A stretch of 64,000 bases of DNA from positions 111,961,040 to 112,025,039 of the forward strand of contig CM045987.1 in the NCBI GenBank assembly GCA_025175895.1, in the 5' to 3' direction. The translations under genes were made by a program, and so were the position numbers. The notes beneath the pieces were generated by a model. That model saw nothing but the letters and a program-made list of their open reading frames with translations. It made no database searches and was not told where the DNA came from. Origin of the DNA: Wurfbainia villosa (lineage: Eukaryota > Streptophyta > Magnoliopsida > Zingiberales > Zingiberaceae). Numbering within the stretch: position 1 is the first letter of the stretch; each line of letters starts with the position of its first letter. Below are positions 11,191 to 22,903 of the stretch, piece by piece.

Positions 11191-12459
11191 GACAAGAGTA
11201 TGCACAATATAATGAAATGCAGTATGACAATCAAGTCCACATATCCAACCATCACTATCTAATAATGCAACATGATGGAAGAATCAAATGTACTACAGTA
11301 ATCAACAACGGATAAATAAGATTGTATATATATCGAATAGAGCATCTCAAAGTTCAAGAAGTTAACTATCAAACTCCGGTATAATAAAGAGTGGAGTCAA
11401 GATAATTCAAACTAACAATATAATAGGGTTCATGCACTAAGATCAACGATATATAGAAATCAAGTAGGAATAACCCACCTGATATGTAGCTCATACTGAT
11501 GGTTTTCATGTCCGCGAACCTACCTCAAATCAAAGTCCTGCACATATAACATAGAATAAAACTAAGTTCTATTATACCTCTAGTGATCGAATCATGTCAT
11601 ACCTCGACTTTGAACCCTAATTAGTTCATCACTAATTAATTAATTCCTCAAATACTGTATGTAAATCCACAAATGGAACCAATAACATCATAATTTTGGA
11701 AATCAGATTGGATCTAATTGCACAACTATAACACATACAAATCCAATCTTACCTAACTCTGATTTCTTAACACCCAGCTTCCTGATCCACTCTAGGAAAT
11801 CTAATATGCACAATTCAGATGAACTGGAGGCAACAACCCATCTCCACATGTAATTGCGAGATATATTAGTTCCTCTTTGACCTATAAATCTCCAAATCCA
11901 TACTTCAAACAAACAAGTCGATAAACTGCAGTATTACCATAAGTCAGATGTGTAGCCTATAGGAACTCAAATGTCCAATCTGCAGATTCAACCCTCAAAC
12001 CATAGCGAGCTATAGTGGTGACACTAAAACAGGTAGCTAGCGACAAGGATGCTGCTCACGACAGCTAGTGGCGGTAGGACGCAACAAGGCCATCAACGGC
12101 GATGAATATCGCATGCAGGGGTAGTGATAGTGCAACGACATAAGATAGAGGGAAGGTTGTGGCACACCCGAGTTTGCAATGAGATCGAGCTCATGGTGAT
12201 GGCCACAACGGCTATCATGAGAGAGACAATAAAGCTGTGGTTGGTCGATGGTGGCAAGGGGGCGACAACATGAGGCAACTCACAACAAAGGAAGAGGGGC
12301 ATGGGGGAGATGCAGTGGAGAAGAAGAAAGGTGGTGGCTGAGGAATAGGGTTGGTGACACCAGCGATTTGGCATGCCGACAACATTGCCAAGTTGGGTTC
12401 ACGCAAAGAGGCTCGAGGAGAACAACGGAGATCGAGAGTAAGAAAAGGGGATCAGACTC

Positions 12460-13658
12460 TGTAGGGGATCGGATGGCCGGCTAGAGGGGGGTGAATAGCC
12501 CTCGTACGTTGGACGTCGTAAATTGCTCTCGTCTACAAAAGATTAGCGCAAGCGGAATATACAAATACAAAGCAAAAGACAAGCAATAAAACAAACGCTA
12601 ACACGATGGTATAACGTGGTTCACGGCTATGCCGCTAATCCACGGTCCCCGATTCGTCCTCGGTGAATCACTCCGTTAAACCAATCCACTAAATGGTCTC
12701 TCCTTTGCACCAAGCTAGGTGGAGGTAACCTTTACAACCAAGATCACTCTTCTTACAATAGGATTGAAGTAAAGACAAGTAAGAAGAGTTTAAAGCTTGT
12801 GGGGCACTAGGAAGATCGTTTGGAGTATGAGCATTAGCCTCTCAAAGGCTTACACCCTCTCTTTTTATAGAGAGGGCTGTTTTCTTCCGTTAGCGCCATC
12901 GATCGTTCGCCCTTGGCGATCGTGCGTCCTAACGGCCTCCGAACACGTCGGATCCCGACCGTTGTAGTCCAACGGAACTCTTGGCGATCGTGATGGACCT
13001 CATGATCAAGCGATGCCTCCGTAGTCGCCCGATCGGCTACGAGCGCATGTGGCCGAAACCCTATTGATCGATCGGCTGCGCCTTGATCGGTGATGATGGT
13101 CTTGGATCGGCCCGACGTATGGCGATCGGCTGGCCACAATCCAGTCAGTCGTATACCAGTCGAACTCACTCGACTCAGAGCAGTCGACTGCCATGACATG
13201 GCAGTCGACTGGTGTCGGGAAAACCCATCCGACACTTGGCCAAATGGCCAAGTTTCACCTAAGAGCTACCCATCCCCGGGTTACAATCGCTCACTCTCAT
13301 TTCTCGGAGTCCCTTGCCTTCGAAGTTCTCTTCATTCTCGGCCACGTCCCTCGGCAGCATCAGGCGCACGGCTCTGCAATGCTCCTTCGCGTCTCTTGCC
13401 TCGAAGTCTACTTCCTCCGGCTTCACTCCAAGCTTCTCGTCCGGCGGTCCCTCTGATGCTCCAAGCGCACGGCTTCCGCAAAGCTATCCTTCACCGACTC
13501 AAGGCACGAGTCATGAGATGTGAAACTCGCCACGGCTCCATGTGCGAATTACTAAGTCCTGCACGACTTCAACGCACATATCACATCAATATATCAAACT
13601 AACTTAAACCCTTTGCCACACCATCAAAACCATATTACGGCAAGAGATTGCCCTAACA
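12460..13658 (-). repeat. 3' LTR of element A
   Basis: On the minus strand it starts TGTTAGGGCAATCTCTTGCC at 13658 and ends CCCCTACA at 12460. It holds a TATAAAAA promoter box and the CACCCCCCTCTAG ending. Its sister LTR is almost the same except in about 12890-13170, where most CAGTCGACTG palindromes of the sister are replaced with CGATCG-like strings. Confidence 0.85.
12862..12869 (-). promoter_or_regulatory. TATA box of element A 3' LTR
   Basis: TATAAAAA on the minus strand, flanked by the perfect inverted repeat CCCTCTC and GAGAGGG. The sister LTR has the same box at about 17171-17178. It is placed as expected for the U3/R boundary of the LTR. Confidence 0.6.
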
Positions 13659-13672
13659 ATCTCCCCCTTTTT
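13659..13672 (-). other. Polypurine tract of element A
   Basis: The minus strand reads AAAAAGGGGGAGAT directly before the TGTTAG LTR start, identical in form to those of elements B and C. Confidence 0.8.
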
Positions 13673-14972
13673 GATGTGTGGCAATCCGTTTAAGTTAGGT
13701 AAAAACATTTGATATAAATTCTAAGGTAAGAAAGCATGTAAAGATAAACATGATATAACAACATGCAACTCCCCCTTAATCCATGAAACTCTATGCAAAT
13801 TTTCTCCCCCTATCATATATTTCTCCCCCTAAAATAATTAACTTAAACATAATTATTTCTCCCCCTTTGACACCATCAAAAAGATTAACACTAAGTTATA
13901 AGCTCATGGCATCAAGTATAATGGAGGGAAAATATGACAAGTTGATTTAAAATTGGGTATCACTTGTTGGTTTACAAGCTGAATTCGGCCTTCAATGTTC
14001 GATTATACATAGCCACGATCGCTATCAAGATGGCAATGATCGGCACAAAGGAATCCGAATTTTTGATTTTCTGGATGAATTTCAGAAATGCATTATAAAT
14101 TCCAGAAAATTCGAAAAATCGTGAAATTTTGGGGAACATATTTCTTTTAAGTATATCTATCAATGAAAAATAGTTTTTCATGAAAACTCATTATATTTTC
14201 TTGTTTTTGCCAAAAATCCAAAAGCTCTAAAAACCACTAGGTTTTTGATCATTCTAGTATCAAGTTAGCTACCTAGTTTTGCATCCAATTGTTTCAAAAC
14301 ATGAATACATGTATTTTAAGGTAAGAAATTGTTTTGAAAACATATGAAATATCCAACCATGATCTTTGGGCAATATGTCTATGAATTAAACATAAGCCTT
14401 CCCCATGATTGGTCTATTATTGTTATGTTGATACTTTAAATGACCATCTAAATGCCATAGGCATTAGTGGACATTTGTATCATCCTAACATCTCACCCAT
14501 GCTAAGTTTGCAATCAAGTTAGCCTATAGTGAGTGTGAGATGCATCCTAGGGGGTATTTGTATATACTTTAACCAATATATTCATGCGATTCTATCATGG
14601 TTAAGTATCAACCTAACAACCTACATGATCATAATGATATATATGAATGAATTCTACATTATGATCATGAAATACATGTATTCATTAAATTATAATCATG
14701 CATTAGGTATTATATGATGATAATAACCAAAGTATCACCTAAAGCATAATTCAAACCTATTTCTTATGATAACGTGCCAAATTTCAAAAACATAAATCAT
14801 GATTGTAAATACACATAGGAATTACATCAATCATCATGATTTAAGCATTATTACCTATTTATGGGCACGTTATCATCACCCAACACTATCTAAAAAATGT
14901 TGTCCCGTCATCCTAAGTCAACCAAAATATGATATAGGTCAAGTTCATATGGTTGACTACCCTAGGGGTTTT
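13673..14972 (-). other. Non-coding region between gag and 3' LTR of element A
   Basis: About 1.3 kb of AT-rich DNA where pol would be in an autonomous element. It has no copia pol motif in any frame. It matches the equivalent region of element B (about 38713-39960), including CTCCCCCTTTGACACCATCA-like text (minus-strand purine runs). Several short purine runs (GGGGGAGAA) are spread through it. Confidence 0.75.
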
Positions 14973-16706
14973 CTAACCCTTAAGGATGGATTTTGGAACC
15001 CAAAATAAATTCTTTCCTATTGGGTTCACTAAATACTCCTTGGGGATACATTTCCTAGCAATTACTTTCTTTTTATCTTGTCCCCTAGCTATTAGGCATT
15101 TATAGACCTTTTCATTTTTCTTTTCTTTGTATCCTAGGCCTTTCTTGTTGAAACTAGCTCTTTGGCTCCCTAAGATCATGTTCAATGTGTTGGAGCCAAT
15201 AGTGAATTTCTCTAGGGCTTTGGTTAAATAATCTACCTTTTCCCTTAAGGCCCTATTTTCATTCATACATGCATCACTAACATCTAATGGCACATAAAGG
15301 TCATGTGAGCATGCTTCATTTAAGCTAGAAGAAATATTATCATTTAAGCATGCATTTTCTAGTTTATTTTCTAGGTCCTTAATTTGATCTAGCATGCTTT
15401 TGTTTTTCTTCTTAGCTCTAAATAAATCTCTAGTTAAGCTAGAAACCATGGAAACTATTTTCTTAGGGGTTAGATGTGTTACCATAGTTTCCATGTCCTC
15501 TTCTTCTTCGGATGAGGAGGATGTGGAGGCTCCCCCTTCACTTGAGCTTTCCCCACTTGAGCTTGATCTTTCATTTTCGGATGAAGAGCAATCCAAGTCA
15601 TCAAAGGCCATCAAGGCCAAATTGGTGACAAAAGCATTCTCCTCATCCGATGATGAGGAGGAGGATGAGGATGGATCATCCCAAGTCCTTGCCTTGAGAG
15701 CCTTAGCCTTTCCCTTCTCCTTTGTCTTCTTCTCCTCTTCCTTCTTTTTCTTGCTCCCCTTTTTCTTCTTCTTTTCTTCTTTCTTTTTCCTTTCTTCCTT
15801 GCTCTTGTTTAGGAGAGACAATTGTCCCTTATGTGCCCTTCTCTCCTTGGCAATTGTAGCATATGACCTTCCCCCTTGGTCTTCTATTCCTATCATTAGA
15901 TTTATCAAATCTAAAATTCTTAAATGCACGTCTTACCCTCCTTACCATATAGGCTTCTTCGGTGCTATCCATGGAGGAGGAGGAAGATGCTTCGTCATCG
16001 GAGGAGGAGGGGATTTCCATCTTCTTCTTTCCCTTGTTTGCCAACAAGGCTACTCCCCTTGAAGGTTGAATTCTAGGCTCCTCTAGTATTCCTTCAAGCC
16101 TAGTTTCGTGGAGCTCCATTGTTGAGAAAAATTCCTCCAAGGTACTTACTTCCAAGTTCTTGGAGATGTAGAACGAATCCACCATGGAGCTCCACTTGAG
16201 GACCGGGGAAAGGCATCTATAGCCTTCATGAGCATGTCCCGGTTTGATAGCTTCTCACCTACACTTGTTAGCCCAATTAAAATTTCTTTAAACCTAGAGT
16301 GTAGTGAGGTTACCTTTTCTCCCTTTTCTAGCTTGATATTTGATAATTGGGAGTGGAGGAGGTCTCTTCTTGCTAGCTTAGCCTCCGAGGTACCTTCATG
16401 AAGCTCTACTAGCTTCTCCCACATCTCCTTAGCACTAGAACATTCCCCTATCCTATTGACTTCTTGTTGGGGGAGGACATTGTATAGGTGGTGCTTGGCC
16501 TTTGAATTCGCCAAATACTCCTCTCTTTGCCTCTTGCTCCACCTAGATTTCTCCAATGGCTCCCCATTCTCGTTCCTAGGCAACTCAAAACCGTTTTCCA
16601 TTATTAATAAAATTTCAAAGTCGGTTTCGAAGAATACCTCCATCCTCTTTTTCCACCAAGAGAATTCGCCGTCGAACTTCGGTGGGTGGATGTTTGAGCC
16701 GGCCAT
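14973..16706 (-). pseudogene. gag: gag of element A, frameshifted
   Basis: Retrotransposon gag on the minus strand, starting MAGSNIHPPKFDGEFSWWKK at 16706. The first block (16706 to about 16185) is the UBN2/DUF4219-type copia gag domain. A frameshift near 16190 leads to NLEVSTLEEFFSTMELHETR, then a zinc knuckle beginning CYNCQGE. There a two-base GA insertion, relative to element B, breaks the CCHC motif. The last block (15929-14973) has a long lysine/glutamate-rich tract, acidic serine runs, a coiled-coil-like stretch, GSQRASFNKKGLGY and the ending LFWVPKSILKG. It packages RNA in intact elements. The two frame breaks mean this copy is dead. Confidence 0.9.
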
Positions 16707-16753
16707 TTTGAATGTTGCTTGTTGTGGCGGTTAGTCCTCGACAAGCTTTCCTT

Positions 16754-16766
16754 GGCTCTGATACCA
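16754..16766 (-). other. Primer-binding site of element A
   Basis: The minus strand reads TGGTATCAGAGCC two bases after the end of the 5' LTR. This matches the 3' end of plant initiator methionine tRNA, the usual copia primer. Confidence 0.85.
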
Positions 16767-16768
16767 CT

Positions 16769-17961
16769 TGTAGGGGATTGGATGGCCAGCTAGAGGGGGG
16801 TGAATAGCCCTCGTACGTTGGACGTCGTAAATTGCTCTCGTCTACAAAAGATTAGCGCAAGCGGAATATACAAATACAAAGCAAAAGACAAGCAATAAAA
16901 CAAACGCTAACACGATGGTATAACGTGGTTCACGGCTACGCCGCTAATCCACGGTCCCCGATTCGTCCTCGGTGAATCACTCCGTTAAACCAATCCACTA
17001 AATGGTCTCTCCTTTGCACCAAGCTAGGTGGAGGTAACCTTTACAACCAAGATCACTCTTCTTACAATAGGATTGAAGTAAAGACAAGTAAGAAGAGTTT
17101 AAAGCTTGTGGGGCACTAGGAAGATCGTTTGGAGTATGAGCATTAGCCTCTCAAAGGCTTACACCCTCTCTTTTTATAGAGAGGGCTGTTTTCTTCCCGT
17201 TGGCCGCCATCAGTCGACTGCCGCCCTTGGCAGTCGACTGCCGTCACTACAACGGCCTCCGAACATGTCGGATCCCGACCGTTGTAGTCCAACGGAACTC
17301 TTGGCAGTCGACTGATGGACCTCATCAGTCGACTGATGCCTCCGTAGTCGACTGCCCAGTCGGCTACGAACGGTTCTGTGGCCGAAACCCTATTGATCAC
17401 CGATCTTGCGCCAGCCGATCGATCGCAATGATGGCATCACGCCACAATCGATCAGATACCAGTCGAACTCACTCGACTCAGAGCAGTCGACTGCCATGAC
17501 ATGGCAGTCGACTGGTGTCGGGAAAACCCATCCGACACTTGGCCAAATGGCCAAGTTTCACCTAAGAGCTACCCTTCCCCGGGTTACAATCGCTCACTCT
17601 CATTTCTCGGAGTCCCTTGCCTTCGAAGTTCTCTTCATTCTCGGCCACGTCCCTCGGCAGCATCAGGCGCACGGCTCTGCAATGCTCCTTCGCGTCTCTT
17701 GCCTCGAAGTCTACTTCCTCCGGTTTCACTCCAAGCTTCTCGTCCGGCGGTCCCTCGGATGCTCCAAGCGCACGGCTTCCGCAAAGCTATCCTTCACCGA
17801 CTCAAGGCACGAGTCATGAGATGTGAAACTCGCCACGGCTCCATGTGCGAATTACTAAGTCCTGCACGACTTCAACGCACATATCACATCAACATATCAA
17901 ACTAACTTAAACCCTTTGCCACACCATCAAAACCATATTACGGCAAGAGATTGCCCTAACA
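16769..17961 (-). repeat. 5' LTR of element A
   Basis: It starts TGTTAGGGCAATC at 17961 and ends CCCCTACA at 16769 on the minus strand, 1193 bp. It keeps many intact CAGTCGACTG palindromes (about 17210-17515). Overlapping plus-strand ORFs within it are antisense LTR reading frames without known domains. Confidence 0.85.
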
Positions 17962-18299
17962 AACTCGTGGTAGGAAAAGGAATTGGGGAAAATGGGAGAG
18001 GAAAACCTAGTTTAGGAAAATTTAAACCTTAGAATAATTAACCTATTAACTCTATAACTGATAAAGCAAACAGACTTCACCAAAGCCTATTAGTTTTATC
18101 CCCATAAACTACCACAAGAATTTCATTTAAATCCAAAACTTTTTCTAAAAATTCCTAAAAAATTCTATAAGATAATTTCTTCATTAACAAGTGTTATTTG
18201 ATTATCATTTTATTGTTGTATTTAATATTCTCCCCCACTAATAAAATTTAGTCCCTAAATTTTCTACTTAAGTACAATGAGTAAGTAATGTCACATTGA

Positions 18300-20290
18300 T
18301 CAACTTAAACACCTTGAGAAGAGTTACATACCTTAAGTAATAAGTCAGGGTATTTAGCTCGGATTTTATTTTCTCAAGTCTCAAATAGCCTTTACAATCC
18401 ATTATGCATGTTGTCAACAAACTTTCCAAAGTCTGAGTGGTATGTTCTATTTAACCATTTGTCTGAGGGTGAAAAACTATACCAAACTAGAGCTCTGTAC
18501 TCATGGCTTGTTGGAGACTTTGTCAAAATCGTAAGGTGAATTATGAATCTCTATTAGATATGATACTCGAGAATACTCCATGAAGTCTTGAAATCTCCTT
18601 ACAGTATAATTCCAACAAGCGATCCAACAAATTCATCTTACATATCGGTAGAAAATGAGCGGACTTGGTTAACTGACCAACGATTATCCAAATTGCATCA
18701 TATCCTTTCCATGTTTTGGATAATCTCCCAATGAAGTCCATCGTAATATGCTCCCACTTCTATTCGAGTATCTGAATCCTCTGGAGTATCCCTATTGGTC
18801 ACTAGTGTTCTGTCTTTATTTGTTGACACACCAAACATCAAAACTATGAAATCAACTATATTCTACATGTCATTCTACTAGCAGGAACATTTAAAGTCTC
18901 GATACACTCGGGTACCACCCGAATGGATCACAAATATGGATCAATTTGCTTCCTAAAGTAGGTTTTCCTTAATAGGGTGCATCTCTAAAACACACAATCT
19001 CTCCTGAAAATGGAGAAACTCATTCTCATAGAAAGAGAATTATGTCCGCTATTCTGAGTCTTCTCTGCTACCAATAAACTCGTAATTGTTTCGATCTACT
19101 AAGGGTCCATGGAAATACCTCTGCTAAAACAACATGTCCGAGAAATCCTACAGAGGATAGTCAAACCGGCCATCTACTAAACTTCGCATAGAGTTGCTCT
19201 CGGCATAAAATCTCCAATACCATGTGAAGATGATGTTCATGTTCATCCTCGGAGCACGAATATATCAAAATATCATCTAAGAAGACGATCACAAACTGAT
19301 CCAAACACTCCAAGAATTCTCAATTCATCAATTCTATGAAAGTGGCTAGAGCACTGGTAAGTCCAACAACATTACCAGGAACTCATAATGGCCATACCTA
19401 GTATGAAATATCATCTTCTGCACATTTGCATCTTTTTCTCTAAGCTAATAATATCTCAATCATAAATCAATCTCAGTGTATACATAAGTATCCTTTAGCT
19501 GATCAAACAGATCCTGTATCCATGACACAAAATATTTTTTCTTAACGATCACTACATTTAGTTGCTAATATTCTATACATAACCTTAGAGATTCATCTTT
19601 CTTTTTAACAAAGTGTACTGGATCTCCTCAAGGAGAAACACTAGGACGGACAAATCCTCCATCCAATATCTCTTGTAGTCATAATTTATGTTCTTCCAAT
19701 CCCTTTAGTATCATCTGGTATGGGGTCTTTGATATCGAAGTTATTCTCAAAATTATTTCGATCGCAAATTCCACTTGGCTATACGATGGCAAGTCTGGAA
19801 GTTCATCCGACACTACATCTGAGTACTCTCGGACTATACGCTCATCCAAGAGGCATGACGTACCATCATTTCTGACCTTTGCAAATGATAGTAAATATCC
19901 CTAACATCCATGGGATAGTAGTATTTGAGCTTGTAGTGTTGAAATGAAGGATATTCCATCATCCCTAATCGCAACAAATTCCCATAAAGGTTGATCTGAT
20001 GGTCGGAAGGCCACTCTTGCTCGACAGTCAGTTGTAGAATATTAAGTGGTTAAACAGTCCATGTCAAGGATGATGTCAAACTCCTCCATTTCAGGATCCT
20101 GAAGATCTACCACAAGACTATATTTGCTAAAGCCTAAAAGGCATCCCTTAATTTTATGATTAGTGATCAACACCTCACCTGACGATAAAGATATTGTTAA
20201 CTCATGTGGTTGAAGTATAGGAACTCATCTAATCTTGTACGGAAATACTCTAGATATAAATAAATGTGAACCCATCTAATCTCGTACGGA
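18300..20290 (-). pseudogene. Ty3/gypsy pol remnant (protease, RT, integrase)
   Basis: On the minus strand, from right to left: FDIILDMDCL-like protease end (about 20080), an EYSDVVSDELPDLP linker (about 19830), QEILDGGFVRPSVSPWG RT motif (about 19650), LRLCIEY-QLN (about 19590), GHYEFLVM (about 19390), an integrase zinc-finger tail (CLVCQQ, about 18830) and WEHITMDFIGRLSKTWKGYD (about 18755-18690). Many stops and frameshifts break it. RNase H is heavily eroded. The order and motifs are those of plant chromoviruses of Tekay/Del type. It belongs with the long LTR to its left; gag and the 5' LTR on the right are not recognisable. Confidence 0.85.
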
Positions 20291-20299
20291 ATGACTTGT

Positions 20300-21095
20300 T
20301 GGTCCTATTTTACTATTGTTGTACTTTGAGTCTTGATTTTATTTGAGTTTTTGCATTTTTTTACGAATTTGTCCAACCATTTTGTAATTTTATTTCTAAT
20401 TGTACAATTTTAAATGTTTTGTCAGACAAGCATTCAATTTTGTTAATAGCGATTTATGTGGCTCGGATCTTTCTTTCACTCACATTGTCATTAGAGGGTA
20501 CTAAACTTACATCCTCAAGGCGTGACAAATGATATAATCTTACTTTTGACAATTTATGTCTCCTTCGTTTGATTGAGACTCAAGAGATATATTTTTTTTT
20601 GTTAATTGTTATATTTCATTAAATTCGAGATATGCTTTCTTTTAGTTTTAGTTAACAAATTTAGATCAATATATTTGTTTTAGTCAAAACTAAGAATATC
20701 TAAATTTCAAACCTAAAAATGAATTTACAGAATGACTTTATTCGATAATAAAGCCATACGCGTAGCAACTTCAAGTACACTGTCACATTCTACAAACATC
20801 AACCCATTCATTGTACCCCACACGCTCAAGAAGTATGCTCCTAAGCAACCACCCAACTTCGTCAAGCCTCGATTCCAAATTTTCTGATTCTGAACGCATT
20901 TCTTATAATCATTCACAAGATTGATTGTGATATTATATATATACGTCGAAGTAGATTAATGAAGTAAGATTTAAAAAAAAACACGAGTTTTAAATTAACT
21001 AACGATGATTAGTCAACTGGGCTTAATAATTATATGGACATAAAAATATTAATGAAATTAACACCTGTAACTGAGCTGGCTTCATCCTCTTCCTT
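20300..21095 (+). other. AT-rich region without a supported gene
   Basis: The left part is AT-rich with T-runs and no transposon domain I recognise. A 63-codon minus-strand ORF (20916-20725, MNDYKKCVQNQKIWNRG...) has a TATATATAA string upstream at about 20933, but I do not recognise its product and its length is compatible with chance. The right end is presumably the promoter of the gene at 21197. Confidence 0.4.
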
Positions 21096-21102
21096 TATAT
21101 AA
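21096..21102 (+). promoter_or_regulatory. Putative TATA box of the 21197 gene
   Basis: TATATAA lies 95 bp before the ATG, at a switch from AT-rich DNA to a C-rich, 5'-UTR-like leader. Transcription would be expected to begin about 25-35 bp downstream. Confidence 0.5.
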
Positions 21103-21196
21103 TTTGTTGCGGAAACGACTCTGCCAACCAGCAAGCACACTCATCCATCTCCACGTTCCAAATTCCATCTCCTCAGACACGCAGTGCTGCCTGCTC

Positions 21197-21598
21197 ATGG
21201 CCGAGGCGCATCAGCTACATTTCAAGTTAGATTCCAGGTCTCCGTCCAGAAGGGTCCTATCGCGGTGCCCGGGAATCAACCGGTCGCCGAGGTCCCACAA
21301 GGCCGCCGCCGAAGCCCTTGGGCGAGCTAACGATAACGTCGGGAGCGACGCTGCCGCCGGCGCAGCCGTCGCCGCAGTCCCCATCAAGGTCGTGCTGACC
21401 AAAAAGCAACTGCAGCAGCTCGTGGCGGCGTTGAATCAGGAGCCGGCAGCGATCGGGTCGACGCCGGGAAAAGTGGAGCTGCTGCTGGATGTTTTGCGCC
21501 GACAGCGGCACGTGAAGAGGACGGAGGTGGTGCAGCCGCTGCGCGGCGGGTGGCGGCCAGTGTTACAGAGCATTCCTGAAGAGGTCCTACAAGATTAA
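21197..21598 (+). CDS. Short GC-rich plant protein, DUF4228-like C terminus
   Basis: A 133-aa ORF, the best host-gene candidate here. I chose the ATG at 21197 (MAEAHQLHFKLD...); the frame stays open upstream to about 21104 but without an ATG. Residues 14-35 are rich in Ser and Arg, 37-60 are Ala-rich and probably disordered, 63-76 read IKVVLTKKQLQQLV, a helical LLLDVLRRQ segment follows, and 118-128 read GWRPVLQSIPE. The pairing of a (V)xLTKKQLxxL motif with a final GWRPxLxSIPE is typical of short plant DUF4228-type proteins of unknown biochemical function; this is recalled, not searched. The ORF is far more GC-rich than its surroundings, intronless, and bears no transposon motif. An AATAAA at 21827 could be its polyadenylation signal. 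Confidence 0.65.
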   Translation: MAEAHQLHFKLDSRSPSRRVLSRCPGINRSPRSHKAAAEALGRANDNVGSDAAAGAAVAAVPIKVVLTKKQLQQLVAALNQEPAAIGSTPGKVELLLDVLRRQRHVKRTEVVQPLRGGWRPVLQSIPEEVLQD

Positions 21599-22204
21599 TG
21601 TACTGCTAAAGAAGAGTTAGGTCCCTCTGTTTAATTAGTTATTAATTTTGTGTCATTTAAAAGTAATTAACTATACCAGAACAGGAACGATTTTTACTTC
21701 TTTAATTGGCTTACTTCGTCTGAGTTCTACAACGAAATTAATCAACGAAGAAGAATTAATGATGCTAAATGATATCGTGGAAGCAAAGTTACGTGTAATA
21801 GTGAAGTTGTGTTGAAAGTCACAGTAAATAAAATTGGATTCGATCAAATTAAATCTGAGTCACTTCAAGTTCAACTGAGTCACTACACTTGAATTTACTC
21901 CTATCAAAGTCGACCAGCAAATGAAAAAACTTGGTATTCATAGGTGTATCTCTCAGACGAAGGGAGTCAAACCGGTCGCCAAGTAGGCGAAAGCAAAGGG
22001 AGATTAAGTAATCTTATGAAACTTCATCTTTTTTCTTTTCTTCACTTTTTTACTTGAGCGTTAGAAGGACCCCGTCGAGATATGTCTCGACCCTTTTTTC
22101 ACTTGTTTTCAAGTCCTAAGTATGGAGTACTTGGCATTCAGACGATCGATCTGAAAAATATCAATGTGTAATAAATCATCATCTCACAAAACTCATAGAA
22201 TTAA
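21599..22204 (+). other. 3' flank of the gene; no feature seen
   Basis: About 600 bp holding the likely 3' UTR (AATAAA at 21827-21832) and then unique-looking DNA with two small repeats of a GTCGAGA-like string. No ORF, RNA gene or transposon boundary is clear. The SIRE-like gag fragment begins at about 22205. Confidence 0.4.
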
Positions 22205-22903
22205 CGTGTATTAAAAACTTAGATCGGATAAGATAAAATAGAACTCAACTAAACTTAACTCAATTAGACTTAGTACAAAGTTAGCTCCCCTTGCGTAGTA
22301 GCTCTGATGGGTCTTGTTTACAAAGTGAACTTGTCCTTTGGGAATCCAAAATTTATTCGGTCCAACTTGGTTGACTAAGCTAGTCTTAGGAATCCATGTT
22401 TGGACTCGACCCTTAGCATTTCTATTAAACAAGGATATGTATGATCTATTTGTGCCCTTAGCCTTGTATCCGAGTCCAGACTTGTTGTATACAGCTCATT
22501 GAGATCCAAGCATCATTTTGAGATACTTAAAGTCCAAAGTGAACCTTTTCAACGATCTGGTGAGATCTTATACTTGTCTTTTTAAATTCGAGTTCTCTTC
22601 CTCAAGTTTTGCAACTTGAGTTGAGTCTCTATCCTCAACTTGGCAAGTCGAAGTCTTCGAGTTGACTTGTTCCTTAAGTACTTGGACTTCCTTAAGAAGC
22701 GAGTCAACTCGATTCTCGGACTTAGATAACTTCCTATCTAGGTATGTTATTATATTGTACAACTTATCTTCTAAGGGAGAAGTTACCTCGTCTAGTTCTT
22801 CGGAAATGGATGCGGATCCATGGCTTCTCTCGGACTCGAACTCGAAGTTTGTTTCGGCTTCGGACTCGTTGGACGCCATGAATGCTACGAAACTCATCTC
22901 CAG
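22205..22903 (-). pseudogene. gag: gag C-terminal part of a minus-strand SIRE-like element
   Basis: On the minus strand this continues the gag interrupted at 22903: MSFVAFMASNESEAETNFE, an acidic segment, a long coiled-coil-like stretch (LYNIITYLDRKLSKSENRVD), then after stops GLGYKAKGTNRSY and NKFWIPKGQVHF. The GLGY and WIPK motifs are those seen near the end of other gag proteins in the window. Its N-terminal half lies at 41186-41640, on the other side of element B. Several stops and frame changes make it inactive. Confidence 0.8.

Larger units (their letters stand above)
12460..17961 (-). mobile_element. Element A: complete gag-only copia retrotransposon
   Basis: A 5502-bp element on the minus strand with two LTRs (16769-17961 as 5', 12460-13658 as 3'), a tRNA-Met-type primer-binding site, a decayed gag and a polypurine tract, but no protease, integrase, RT or RNase H. 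Flanking bases are GACTC on the left and AACTC on the right, a target-site duplication with one mismatch. The flanks are the two halves of the gypsy LTR. Its gag is closely related to that of element B. The structure fits the class known as terminal-repeat retrotransposons with a gag domain (TR-GAG), which need enzymes from another element. Confidence 0.85.
7703..18227 (-). repeat. Long Ty3/gypsy LTR (probable Tekay/Del type), interrupted twice
   Basis: On the minus strand the LTR starts at about 18227, directly after the polypurine-like AGTGGGGGAGAA that follows gypsy pol, and ends GGGGCATGACA at 7703. Removing the solo LTR at 8698-10493 and element A at 12460-17961 leaves about 3.2 kb, a normal LTR length for Tekay/Del chromoviruses. 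Two other copies support the boundary: 62770 onward starts with the same TGTCATGCCCCGAGG text, and 49531 ends with its reverse complement. Several units of the form CCACT...AGTGG occur inside. ORFs in this stretch show no recognisable protein. Confidence 0.65.

Noticed and set aside
13090..13602. Plus-strand ORFs in element A LTRs (also 17406-17905)
   Set aside because: Antisense frames of an LTR, present in both LTR copies because the DNA is repeated; no known domain.
15394..16062. 222-codon plus-strand ORF
   Set aside because: Shadow of the lysine- and serine-rich gag of element A on the opposite strand.
20725..20916. 63-codon minus-strand ORF as a gene
   Set aside because: Has a TATA-like string upstream but no recognised domain, and its length is within chance expectation; noted only in the region entry.
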